Shown here piece by piece: positions 28,478 through 37,669 of a stretch of DNA of 64,000 nt. The stretch's first letter is position 1. Every line of letters begins with the position of its first letter. The position numbers were made by a program, and so were the translations under genes. Origin of the DNA: Pseudomonadota bacterium (lineage in GTDB: Bacteria > SZUA-182 > DTGQ01); NCBI GenBank assembly GCA_030625085.1, contig DAOURK010000003.1, positions 1-64,000 of the forward strand, read 5' to 3'. The notes beneath the pieces are model-generated. The model did not search any database and had not been told where the DNA came from. It worked only from the letters and a program-made list of their open reading frames with translations.

Positions 28478-31316
28478 GGCATTCATCCAGGAGCCTTCCG
28501 GTCTCATCATTTCCTTTCCCGCTTTCGATAAGAGCTTCAAGCGCCCGTACGGCAGGACCTGTTTTCCCGAGAGCAACCAACCTTTTGCAGAGTATGTGCA
28601 GGGTATCAGCAATGATGAAGCCTTTTTTGAAGAGCGCCTTATAGAATATAACCGCTTTGTCTTTTTGTCCAGCGATGCCGTATGCCGCGGCAAGGAGCAA
28701 TGATGCGGGAGGATATTCGACGGCCCGCTCAAGCAGAGGCTCAAGTTCTGAAATGACTTTCTTATAATCTCCGACGAGAAGCTCGCTGTAGGTATAATTC
28801 AGCAGGGCCTCCTTCATGGTCGGATCAATCTCCATCGCTCTTTTCGAGGCAAGCAGGGCCTTTTCGTATTGTTCAGTCTGCAGACAGCAATATCCCAGGT
28901 CGAAGAAAAATCTCGCGGCAGGTTTCTCTCCGGTAAGATCTATCGCCCTTTTCCATAACGCAATGGCCTCCTCAAACCTTTTAAGCTCCTGTGCCTGGAT
29001 TGCAAGCTCAGAAAGTGACTTGACGTCATCCGGGCGCTCTTTGAGCTTCTTTCTGCCCAGAAGATAGTATCTTTCTCCCTTTGAAATGAGTTTGCCGGTG
29101 CTCATTTTGCCGTAGTGGTGGACAATAATCCGGCACTGTTTGATCTTGATGCCGGCCGTGATTATCGATGACTCAACAGTTTCATGCACATGCCCTTCAA
29201 ACCGTATGCGGCCGTCATTGGGGAAAAGCCTTACCTTCACACTGGGGAACCAGCCCGTGCCGGTCTCCTCAAGCGGGTATTCGCCTTTATTGGGGACCCA
29301 TCCCAACGACTTGATACCGCGGACATAATTCCTCGTGGCGATGTTATAGGCGGCGGGGTTGGAACACTTTTTCAGGATAATGCTTTTCAGCAGAGGATAG
29401 TCCCGGGAAGATATCACCTCATCAGCATCGAGGACGAATATCCAGTCCCCTGAAGCCTTGCTGAGAGAGAAGTTGCGGGCCCCGGAAAAATCATCCGTCC
29501 AGGGAAGCCCGAATACCCCGGCGCCGAAGGCCGCGGCAATATCTCTTGTTCTGTCCGCAGAGCCGGTATCAACCACTATCATCTCATCGGCCACGGGTTG
29601 AGCGCTCATGAGGCATTTTGCTATATGGTTTTCTTCATTCTTTACGATCATACAGACAGACAGGGTCCCGGACTTTTTTGATTTGTCTGTGCCCTCCCTG
29701 GCGCCTATTCTTTTCCTGATCTCAAGCGCGGCGGCCAGCATGCCGTCGTCTGTGCCGAAGGAAATCATGGCCCGTTCGATCTCCTGCATGGCGATTTCAT
29801 TTTTGCCCTGCCGTATGAGGATATCTATCAAAAGAAAGGCGATTCTTTTATTCAAGGGATAAGATGCCTTTGCCTCTCGGAACCTTTGTTCGGCCCTTTC
29901 GAGGTCACCCACTGAGGTGATTGCGGAGTGATAGATGGATACAATGTCCGCGATCGTGGGGGACAGGATAAATCCTTTTTCCAGCAGGTTTACGGCATCT
30001 TCCCTGTCCCCTTGATCCCATTTCAGGATGCCGAGATTTGTATATGGTTCTCCATAACCGGGATCGCATTTGACTGCCTTTCTAAAATGATCGTCTGCGC
30101 TGTTTTTGTCCCCCTTTTTATAGGCCAATATCCCTTTTAGATTGAGGGCCGATGCGCAACCCGCATTTAACGATAGAGCTTGATCGGCATGATCGCCCGC
30201 TTCAGCATAAAGCCCCATGCCTTCTTTGCCATAACCTGCCAACGCATGCCGCCTCGCCTCTTTCTTTCCCTCTTCGGGCATGGACTTCAGGGCATCCATG
30301 GCATCATTGAAGCGTTTAGAGTCGATCAACATCTCGGCCAGACGATAGTAAATTGCCTTATCATCCGGGGAGTATTTTATGCCGTCGATAATCGTGGGAA
30401 TAGCCTGATCAATCTGCTGCCGCTGGTAAAATTTCTCGGCCGACTCAAGTTTGTTTAAGACGGCAAGTTTTTTCCCGTGTGGACTTGAAACATCTATGTT
30501 GCGCCATTTTTCATCAAAAATTTTCTTGTCCTTCCCTATAGATGAATTGCAATGTATTTTGTTTCCGATAAAACTTACGCTGCCGTAATGATGGATAAAT
30601 ACATCCCCGGCAATAAAGTTCCTGTATCCCTCCAAGGTCGCTCTGAGACAGAAATCATCGTCCTCGAAGTTGCCCGAGCCAAAACTCTCGTCAAGCAAGC
30701 CGATTTTTTCCGCCAGTTCACGCTTAAAAAGCATGCAAAATCCGGCTATTTTCCTGGAAGGTATACGACGGTATCGATTTATTTCTCTGAATGTGCGAGC
30801 ATATTCATCCAGGAGGTTCATTGAGGCATAATTGGCGTTTGCTACTTTCTGTGGTCCGCTGATGTTATTAGTCATGGGGCCAACAATGCCGGCATCAGAA
30901 GTATTGCTCAAACATTCAAGCATTCCTGAGAGCCATCCCTCTGAAACAACCACGTTATTATTCAAAAGGAGGATGTACTCACCTGATGATTTAAGTATCC
31001 CTTGGTTGCAACCCTTAGCAAAACCAAGGTTCTTCGTGTTCTCAATTAATCGGTAATTAGAATTTTCCTTGATAATCCGCCTCAACCACTTGACCGTTCC
31101 ATCGGTAGACCCATTGTCTACAAACACAATTTGATGCGGTTCGGGGGTGTGCCTTCTAATGCTTTTAATGCATTCCTTCGTATATTTAAGCTGGTTGAAG
31201 GTGAGAATTGCCATGGAGACAAGCCCGTTGACAGGTCCCTTTTCCTCAAATAAAACTTCAGGCATTGCTCCCATTATTTTTTTCTCCGTGGCGCCTCCGG
31301 CGCAGCCGATTTTCAA
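28431..31316 (-). CDS. GT2-TPR-GT2-TPR glycosyltransferase
   Basis: SMAILTFNQLKYTKECIKSIRRHTPEPHQIVFVDNGSTDGT; second GT2 LSVCMIVKNEENHIAKCLMSAQPVADEMIVVDTGS; TPRs. Confidence 0.88.
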   Translation of the reverse strand: MKIGCAGGATEKKIMGAMPEVLFEEKGPVNGLVSMAILTFNQLKYTKECIKSIRRHTPEPHQIVFVDNGSTDGTVKWLRRIIKENSNYRLIENTKNLGFAKGCNQGILKSSGEYILLLNNNVVVSEGWLSGMLECLSNTSDAGIVGPMTNNISGPQKVANANYASMNLLDEYARTFREINRYRRIPSRKIAGFCMLFKRELAEKIGLLDESFGSGNFEDDDFCLRATLEGYRNFIAGDVFIHHYGSVSFIGNKIHCNSSIGKDKKIFDEKWRNIDVSSPHGKKLAVLNKLESAEKFYQRQQIDQAIPTIIDGIKYSPDDKAIYYRLAEMLIDSKRFNDAMDALKSMPEEGKKEARRHALAGYGKEGMGLYAEAGDHADQALSLNAGCASALNLKGILAYKKGDKNSADDHFRKAVKCDPGYGEPYTNLGILKWDQGDREDAVNLLEKGFILSPTIADIVSIYHSAITSVGDLERAEQRFREAKASYPLNKRIAFLLIDILIRQGKNEIAMQEIERAMISFGTDDGMLAAALEIRKRIGAREGTDKSKKSGTLSVCMIVKNEENHIAKCLMSAQPVADEMIVVDTGSADRTRDIAAAFGAGVFGLPWTDDFSGARNFSLSKASGDWIFVLDADEVISSRDYPLLKSIILKKCSNPAAYNIATRNYVRGIKSLGWVPNKGEYPLEETGTGWFPSVKVRLFPNDGRIRFEGHVHETVESSIITAGIKIKQCRIIVHHYGKMSTGKLISKGERYYLLGRKKLKERPDDVKSLSELAIQAQELKRFEEAIALWKRAIDLTGEKPAARFFFDLGYCCLQTEQYEKALLASKRAMEIDPTMKEALLNYTYSELLVGDYKKVISELEPLLERAVEYPPASLLLAAAYGIAGQKDKAVIFYKALFKKGFIIADTLHILCKRLVALGKTGPAVRALEALIESGKGNDETGRLLDECLKQSPAILPPPCRPY

Positions 31317-31534
31317 TAGTGGTTTTGCCGGGGGCCCATTTTTTTCAATACAATATTATACGAACTCAGATGCATTAGTTATCTCCTTGTATAATACTAT
31401 TTCAGAGATAATGAACTATCATAGAAAAAAAATGCTTGAGGGAAATTCAAGTTGGATTACACTGGTTTTCTTATCGGTATTACAATGAAATACTTCGGTG
31501 TTTAGGTATTAAACACCTTCCCATTCTCTTCCTA

Positions 31535-31630
31535 CTAAACGCTCATGAAAAGCTTTTTTTACCCCCGAGGATGAAAAATTTAACTTTTTCAGTAAAGTCT
31601 ATTTTTCAAAATGCGTTTTCATGGTAAAAA
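31535..31630 (+). repeat. Dispersed ~95-bp intergenic repeat, copy A
   Basis: taaacgctcat...cccccgaggatgaaaaa...ttttcagtaaagt.tatttttc.aaatgc.ttttcatggtaaaaa; shared with 41579-41674. Confidence 0.85.
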
Positions 31631-31927
31631 AAAGGATAAAAATAAATAATGCTATTTATATTTTTCTTAATGTTGATTGATTTGTATAGTTCATAGGGAG
31701 AAAAATGAAGATAAAAGCAAAAAAAAGATTTTGCCAACAGCGCCGCCCAAATGGCGTTTTCCAGACAAAAACGAAGAAAGAACCAAATATTGCCGAAAAA
31801 GTGTATGAATCCTTTTTTTGTTTCTTTTCTGACTAAACTATCTTAATTTTAACCAAGGGCATTCATTTTCATATTTTAAAATAGGTAATAAAGACCCAAA
31901 ATCATCCCCGAGAAGAGGTAAATTTAT

Positions 31928-32950
31928 ATGATAAGAAAGGAAGTTGTCAAGGTTTTGCCAAATGAGACCTTTCAGGAATCGGAAATTTTCCCCCTTTTAT
32001 ATTCCATCATCAATTCCAAGATAGATACCATATATAATCTCGATAATTTTTTACAACTTATTGTAGATGCCGGGGCTAAAATTGTTTCGGCCCGAAATTC
32101 TTCATTAGTAATTTTTAATGAAAACATAGATTCTTTTCTTTCCGAGTCAACAAAACAGAAAAAAGAAGAAGAATTTTCTCCTTTTCGTAATGTGCTTAGG
32201 TCGGAATCTCATATAACTATTCCTTTAAAACTTCGAGAAGTGAAAGATCCCTTTGGCTATCTGCGGGTTGAGGGCAAATTGGATCAGGAGGATCAACAGA
32301 AGTTCGATTCCAAGGATTTATTTTTACTTCTTCTTTTAAGTCGCCAGGCTACTCTGAAAATCGAAAATGATTTTTTGTATAAAAGTGTGCATCGAAACTT
32401 GACCAATACTTTGGGTATTATGGTTAATATGTTGGAATCCAGAAATAAGTATATACATTCTCACTCACAAAGGGTTACTGAGTTAGCTCTGGACATTGCT
32501 GAAAAACTTTCTCTTGATCAAAAAGAGAGGGATGCCTTGTCTTTAGCCGGCTTATTGCATGATATCGGAAAAATCGGGATTCCCGATTCCATTTTGGATA
32601 AAAAGGATCCTTTGAGTATGGATGAGTTTGATGTGATTAAGAAACATCCCGTGGTTGGGGAAGATATGATTCGACCTTTGGAATTTTTAACCCTGGAAAA
32701 ATCGATTATTCGTCACCACCATGAAAGGCTTGACGGAAGCGGATATCCCGATGGATTGCAAAGCGAAGAAATACCAATGTGCACCAAAATTATTGCCGTG
32801 GCTGACTGTTTTGATGCTATGACCTCTAATCGACCTTACCGAAAAGCTAAATCATCTTTGGACAGCATAAAAGAATTAGAGTCTTTGGCAGATGAAAAAT
32901 ATGACAAAGATGTTGTATATGTATTAAAAAAGAGTTTTCTTTCCCATTAG
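31928..32950 (+). CDS. HD-GYP domain protein (putative c-di-GMP phosphodiesterase)
   Basis: GLLHDIGKIGIPDSIL ... RHHHERLDGSGYPDGL ... IIAVADCFDAMTSNRPYR. Confidence 0.92.
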   Translation: MIRKEVVKVLPNETFQESEIFPLLYSIINSKIDTIYNLDNFLQLIVDAGAKIVSARNSSLVIFNENIDSFLSESTKQKKEEEFSPFRNVLRSESHITIPLKLREVKDPFGYLRVEGKLDQEDQQKFDSKDLFLLLLLSRQATLKIENDFLYKSVHRNLTNTLGIMVNMLESRNKYIHSHSQRVTELALDIAEKLSLDQKERDALSLAGLLHDIGKIGIPDSILDKKDPLSMDEFDVIKKHPVVGEDMIRPLEFLTLEKSIIRHHHERLDGSGYPDGLQSEEIPMCTKIIAVADCFDAMTSNRPYRKAKSSLDSIKELESLADEKYDKDVVYVLKKSFLSH

Positions 32951-32962
32951 GGGTAAAGATAG

Positions 32963-33595
32963 ATGCGCGAAGATAAAGAGAGGAGAAATTTTTTGCCGCC
33001 TAAGTCATCCTCCGAAAGAAGAAAATATTATAGAATCACAGACACCACGGCTATTGAGTATCAAATTATGTCCGCCAAAGAGTATGAAGCGGAAAGAAAG
33101 GTTTTTCGGGATCAGGTGAGCGGCATACGAAATCTTAAGAACAAATATGCCAATTTCGTGCCCAATGAGTTGGATGTGGAAAATTTTAAAGGTGGAGACG
33201 TTGATACTCTTCGCGGATTGTTGAAACTTATCATTAATATTAATGAAAAAATAGATCTCATAATATCATATATAGAGAAAAAAGAGGATTCGAGTATATA
33301 TCAAAAAAATCCGGAAAGAATTACCTTGAGTGCAGGGGGAATCAGTTTTTTTATTTCTAAACCTATTCCTGCCGGCACCTATCTAAAGCTGAGGATGCTT
33401 TTACCCCAAAGCCCAAAAATTTTGATGACAACTTTGGGCAAGGTTGTCCGGATAACACCTCAAGATGCAGAGGGAATAAAAATGTTTGAGGTGGGAGTTG
33501 ACTTTTTGGATATTCATGAAGATGATCAGGAAGCAATCATAAAATATATCTTTATGCGACAGCGCGATATGTTGCGAAAGCAAGGTGAACGATAA
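32963..33595 (+). CDS. PilZ-like domain protein
   Basis: SERRKYYRITDTTAIEYQ and ITLSAGGISFF; follows the HD-GYP gene. Confidence 0.65.
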   Translation: MREDKERRNFLPPKSSSERRKYYRITDTTAIEYQIMSAKEYEAERKVFRDQVSGIRNLKNKYANFVPNELDVENFKGGDVDTLRGLLKLIININEKIDLIISYIEKKEDSSIYQKNPERITLSAGGISFFISKPIPAGTYLKLRMLLPQSPKILMTTLGKVVRITPQDAEGIKMFEVGVDFLDIHEDDQEAIIKYIFMRQRDMLRKQGER

Positions 33596-33639
33596 GCCGG
33601 CAGCACATAAAGATGAATAACTATATCTGCTGAGTTTTG

Positions 33640-34002
33640 TTATTTCTTGATAATCTGATTGTTTTTATCTACGTTTATTTTAATAGGGGAAAAATTTTGA
33701 CATTCTTTATCCTCTATAAGAGCAAAGGCGGCAATGATAATTAAATCGCCGGGTTCGGCCAATCTTGCTGCAGCCCCATAAAGAACAATCTTTCCTGAGT
33801 TCGGGGCCTCTTGAATGGTATAGGTTTCAAATCGTTTTGCATTATTGATATTGTAAATTTGGACCTGTTCCCCCTCTAGAATATTAGCTTCTTTGAGAAT
33901 AGTTATATCCACCCCAATACTTCCCTCATAGTGCAGGCAGGTATCTGTAACCGTGGCTCGGTGAATCTTTGATGTTAACATCATTCTTTGCATAGTATTC
34001 AC
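33640..34002 (-). CDS. panD: Aspartate 1-decarboxylase
   Basis: MQRMMLTSKIHRATVTDTCLHYEGSIGVD, with the GS self-cleavage site. Confidence 0.95.
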   Translation of the reverse strand: MNTMQRMMLTSKIHRATVTDTCLHYEGSIGVDITILKEANILEGEQVQIYNINNAKRFETYTIQEAPNSGKIVLYGAAARLAEPGDLIIIAAFALIEDKECQNFSPIKINVDKNNQIIKK

Positions 34003-34017
34003 TCCTTAGAGGCAAAT

Positions 34018-34857
34018 TTATAAAAAGCAATTGTCAATAAGTCTCGTTTTACCAATGTGTACAGCCATAGCCAACAGGGCCCTATCCTCGATATACTCAA
34101 TGTCTTGAAGGGTTTCGGGGTGGCATATCCGGATGTATTCAGGGCGAGCCATAGGTTCGGCGGATATGATATCCCGAATGGCTGAGATGATTTTTGAACA
34201 TTGGGTTATCCCTTCTTCTTTCATTTGCTTGGCTCGGCATAGGGAATTATAAAGGCAATGGGCGGCCTTTCTTTCCCTTTCATTCAAATAGGCATTTCTG
34301 GAACTCATAGCCAGGCCATCTTTTTGTCTTACAATTGGTAACCCTTTGATTTGAACTTCCATATTGAGGTCTGCAACCATTTTATTGATAACTATCAACT
34401 GCTGATAATCTTTTTGTCCAAAATAGGCAATATCAGGCTTGACAATATGAAAGAGTTTACATACGACAGTGGTAACGCCCTGAAAGTGCCCAATTCGAAA
34501 TCGGCCGCATAAATTTTCAGACAATCCCGGCACAGCAACCTGCGTTTGGTAGCCTCCGGGATAAATGTGTTCGGCATCCGGAATAAAGAGGATATCTACG
34601 CCGGATTTACCGGCTAATTGGCTATCATGTGTTAGATCACGCGGATAGGTATTAAAATCGTCATGGGCCCCAAATTGAAGAGGATTTACAAAAATACTCA
34701 CCACTAAGGTTTGGCACTCCCGGCGGGCAGCTTCAATGAGTGACAGATGCCCCGCGTGGAGAAAACCCATAGTCGGAACAAATCCAATACTTTTCCCCTC
34801 TTTTTTTAATGTATTGGCTGTTTTTTGCATCTGAGAAATATCTTTTATTATTTCCAT
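34018..34857 (-). CDS. panC: Pantothenate synthetase
   Basis: GFVPTMGFLHAGHLSLIEAARREC...FVNPLQFGAHDDFNTYPR. Confidence 0.97.
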   Translation of the reverse strand: MEIIKDISQMQKTANTLKKEGKSIGFVPTMGFLHAGHLSLIEAARRECQTLVVSIFVNPLQFGAHDDFNTYPRDLTHDSQLAGKSGVDILFIPDAEHIYPGGYQTQVAVPGLSENLCGRFRIGHFQGVTTVVCKLFHIVKPDIAYFGQKDYQQLIVINKMVADLNMEVQIKGLPIVRQKDGLAMSSRNAYLNERERKAAHCLYNSLCRAKQMKEEGITQCSKIISAIRDIISAEPMARPEYIRICHPETLQDIEYIEDRALLAMAVHIGKTRLIDNCFL

Positions 34858-35002
34858 ATCCTATCCTTAGTTCTCAACGAATCCTCAAAACTATCAGCAA
34901 TTTGTATCATAGCCTCTATTCGAACGAACGTTGCAAAATGTTTTTTCGAATAGCATAGAAATTTTCATTTTTTTAGCACAGGATAAAAAAAAGAATCTAA
35001 TA

Positions 35003-35029
35003 AATCCTGTTAATCCTGTTAATCCTGTC
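35003..35029. repeat. AATCCTGTT tandem intergenic repeat
   Basis: AATCCTGTTAATCCTGTTAATCCTGTC; related sequences at 7017-7045 and 52598-52620. Confidence 0.85.
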
Positions 35030-35038
35030 TAATTTAAT

Positions 35039-35845
35039 TTAGTAAGTATATTCCTTTGATGGAAATTTCCCCTCAAGGACCTCTTGTTTGTAAGAATTTA
35101 TAGCCGACAGCATCAAGGGATATAATGAAGCATATTGTTTGACAAATTTAGGTTTCGGGAATTCCGAAAGTCCCAGTAAATCATGAGTAACCAATACCTG
35201 TCCATCACAGTGGGGGCCGGCTCCGATCCCAAGTGTGGGAATGGATAATTGCCGGGTAATTTTTTGAGCCAAATTACCAGGGACCCCTTCCAGCACCAAG
35301 GCAAATATACCCATCTCCTCCAGTCGTTTGGCTCCTTCAATAAGAATATCTGCGCTTCCTGCATCTTTCCCTTGGACCTTGAACCCCCCCATTTGGTGCA
35401 CCATTTGAGGAGTTAAGCCGATGTGCCCCATAACAGCAATACCTGCTTCCACAATAGATTGAATGGTTTTAAGGATGGGCTCTGTGGCCCCTTCCAGCTT
35501 AACTGCTTCGGCACCGCCATTTTTAATAAAACGTCCTGCATTCTTAATGGCATTTTTGCTATCCACATTGAATGATAAAAAGGGCATATCTCCCACAATT
35601 AATCCTCGCCTGCAGCCTTTTTTAACTGCCCGCGTGTGATGAAGCATCTCTTTCATGGTCACAGGAAGAGTATTTTCATACCCGAGCATTACCATACCCA
35701 GCGAATCCCCTACCAGCAAAATATCAATACCTGCTTTATCCAAAAGAAGCGCTGTTGGGTAATCATAAGCCGTTAACATGGTTATTTTACACCCTTCCTG
35801 CTTCATCTTTCTTAAAAAAGGAATGGTTATCTTATTAACAGACAT
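35039..35845 (-). CDS. panB: 3-methyl-2-oxobutanoate hydroxymethyltransferase
   Basis: MLTAYDYPTALLLDKAGIDILLVGDSLGMVMLGYENTLPVT. Confidence 0.97.
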   Translation of the reverse strand: MSVNKITIPFLRKMKQEGCKITMLTAYDYPTALLLDKAGIDILLVGDSLGMVMLGYENTLPVTMKEMLHHTRAVKKGCRRGLIVGDMPFLSFNVDSKNAIKNAGRFIKNGGAEAVKLEGATEPILKTIQSIVEAGIAVMGHIGLTPQMVHQMGGFKVQGKDAGSADILIEGAKRLEEMGIFALVLEGVPGNLAQKITRQLSIPTLGIGAGPHCDGQVLVTHDLLGLSEFPKPKFVKQYASLYPLMLSAINSYKQEVLEGKFPSKEYTY

Positions 35846-36377
35846 ATTCTATATTTCTAACCCCCTTTCGGTCCCGGCAGGTGGAAAAAAGTTCTTTAAT
35901 TGTCCTGGATAACCTTGGGTGTTGGAGATTTGGGGCAATTTGGGCTAAAGGACGAAGAACAAAGTTTCGTGCGTGTAAAAGGGGATGGGGAATGTGAAGA
36001 TCAGCTTTAAGGACTTGCTCATTGTCGTAAAGGAGGATATCTATGTCAATGCTCCTGGGCCCCCGGGTAAATTTTTTATTTTTTCCAAGAGCTTTTTCTA
36101 TTTGCTGAGTCTTGTGTAAAAGTTCTCTTGGAGTAAAGTTTGTCCGGATTTTTACAACCAGATTGATAAACCAGTTTTGTTTTTCATAACCGAAAGGTTC
36201 AGTTTCATAAAAAGAGGACCGCTCCATTACCATGATAGATGGTGATTGATGAAGCAGGTAAATGGCTTGATAGCATTTTAAAATTGGAGATTCTCGATTG
36301 GCCCCTAACCCAAGATAAGCTTGCCGCCAAACTCTGCTTTCCTTGTTCCCCGTACTTTTTTCTCTCATAACGCTCAA
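35835..36377 (-). CDS. folK: HPPK (2-amino-4-hydroxy-6-hydroxymethyldihydropteridine pyrophosphokinase)
   Basis: YLGLGANRESP; GPRSIDIDILLYDN; HPLLHARNFVLRPLAQIAP. Confidence 0.95.
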   Translation of the reverse strand: MSVMREKSTGNKESRVWRQAYLGLGANRESPILKCYQAIYLLHQSPSIMVMERSSFYETEPFGYEKQNWFINLVVKIRTNFTPRELLHKTQQIEKALGKNKKFTRGPRSIDIDILLYDNEQVLKADLHIPHPLLHARNFVLRPLAQIAPNLQHPRLSRTIKELFSTCRDRKGVRNIEYVC

Positions 36378-36384
36378 ATTACCC

Positions 36385-37587
36385 CTACAGCACTTTTTTC
36401 ATTCGCTCCACAACCTCTGAGATCCTTTCTTTGGGAATGGTCAAGGCCATGCGGATAAATCCCTTTCCATACTCGCCAAACCCTGTTCCAGGGGTGCAAA
36501 TGATACCGGCTTCCTGTAATAATCGCCTTGTGAAGACTTCGGAGGTAAATCCTTCGGGAACCTGAATCCATAGATAAAAGGTTGCCAGAGGTTTTGTTAT
36601 CTTCAGTCCAAGGGATTGCAGCCCTTGGCAGAGGAGATCTCTTCGCTCTTGATATATATTTTTCATTTGCCGCACACATTCTTGATCTGCGGTCAAAGCC
36701 TCAATACCGGCTATCTGTATGGCCTGAAAAATTCCGGAGTCAATATTGGTTTTAACCTTGCCCAGGCCGGCAATGATTTGAGGATTACCAACGGCAAAGC
36801 CGATACGCCAGCCGGTCATGTTATAGGTTTTCGAGAGAGAATGAAATTCAATGCCTATCTGCTTAGCCCCTTCTACTTGCAGCAGGCTTGGCGCTTGATA
36901 GCCGTCGTAAGTCATCTCGGAATAGGCGGCATCATGGCAAACAATAATATTGTATTTTTGCGCAAAATCAACTACTTTCTGAAAAAATTTCAAGTCCGCT
37001 GTAGCCGCTGTTGGATTATTCGGATAATTAATAAACAGAAGTTTTGCCTTTTCCAAAACCTCAGGATCAGAAATTGTATCCAAATCCGGGAGAAATTGAT
37101 TTTTTAAAAGCAAGGGCATATTATAGATGCGTCCCCCGGCCAGAGTGGTGCCGGCCTGATAAACAGGGTAGCCCGGATTGGGAACAAGGCAAATATCTCC
37201 CGGATTTAAAAAAGCAAGAGGTATATGGGCTATCCCCTCTTTTGATCCAATGAGGGAAAGAACTTCGCTTTCAGGATCAAGACTTACGTGAAATCTTGTT
37301 TTGTAATATCTGGCGACAGCTTCTCTGAAGGACTTCATTCCTTGATATGAAGGATAGCGATGATTTGCACTGTCTTTTAAGGCCTGTTTCATTTTTTCTT
37401 GGATGTGGCCGGGAGTTGGTAAATCCGGATCTCCAACTCCAAGATCAATGATGTCTATTCCTTTTTTTATAGCTTCTGTCTTTAAAGCATCAATTTCAGC
37501 AAATAAATAGGGGGGAAGTTGATTTAATCTTTCAGCAATAGAAATATTCATATGGTTAATGTCCTTTTTTTTTGACGGTATCTTCAA
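36385..37587 (-). CDS. dapL: LL-diaminopimelate aminotransferase-like class I/II aminotransferase
   Basis: IDIIDLGVGDPDLPTPGHI; GSKEGIAHIPLAFLNPGD; SLSKTYNMTGWRIGFAVGN. Confidence 0.85.
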   Translation of the reverse strand: MKIPSKKKDINHMNISIAERLNQLPPYLFAEIDALKTEAIKKGIDIIDLGVGDPDLPTPGHIQEKMKQALKDSANHRYPSYQGMKSFREAVARYYKTRFHVSLDPESEVLSLIGSKEGIAHIPLAFLNPGDICLVPNPGYPVYQAGTTLAGGRIYNMPLLLKNQFLPDLDTISDPEVLEKAKLLFINYPNNPTAATADLKFFQKVVDFAQKYNIIVCHDAAYSEMTYDGYQAPSLLQVEGAKQIGIEFHSLSKTYNMTGWRIGFAVGNPQIIAGLGKVKTNIDSGIFQAIQIAGIEALTADQECVRQMKNIYQERRDLLCQGLQSLGLKITKPLATFYLWIQVPEGFTSEVFTRRLLQEAGIICTPGTGFGEYGKGFIRMALTIPKERISEVVERMKKVL

Positions 37588-37669
37588 TTAACTCATCAGT
37601 AGCTGATGAATGAGTTAACAATTATCAGGAACCGGAAAAGACCTATAATTCTGAGTGTTTTGGGAAAGA

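Noticed and set aside
28816-31056. Plus-strand ORFs opposite the 961-aa GT gene
   Set aside because: Antisense shadows of a convincing coding sequence.
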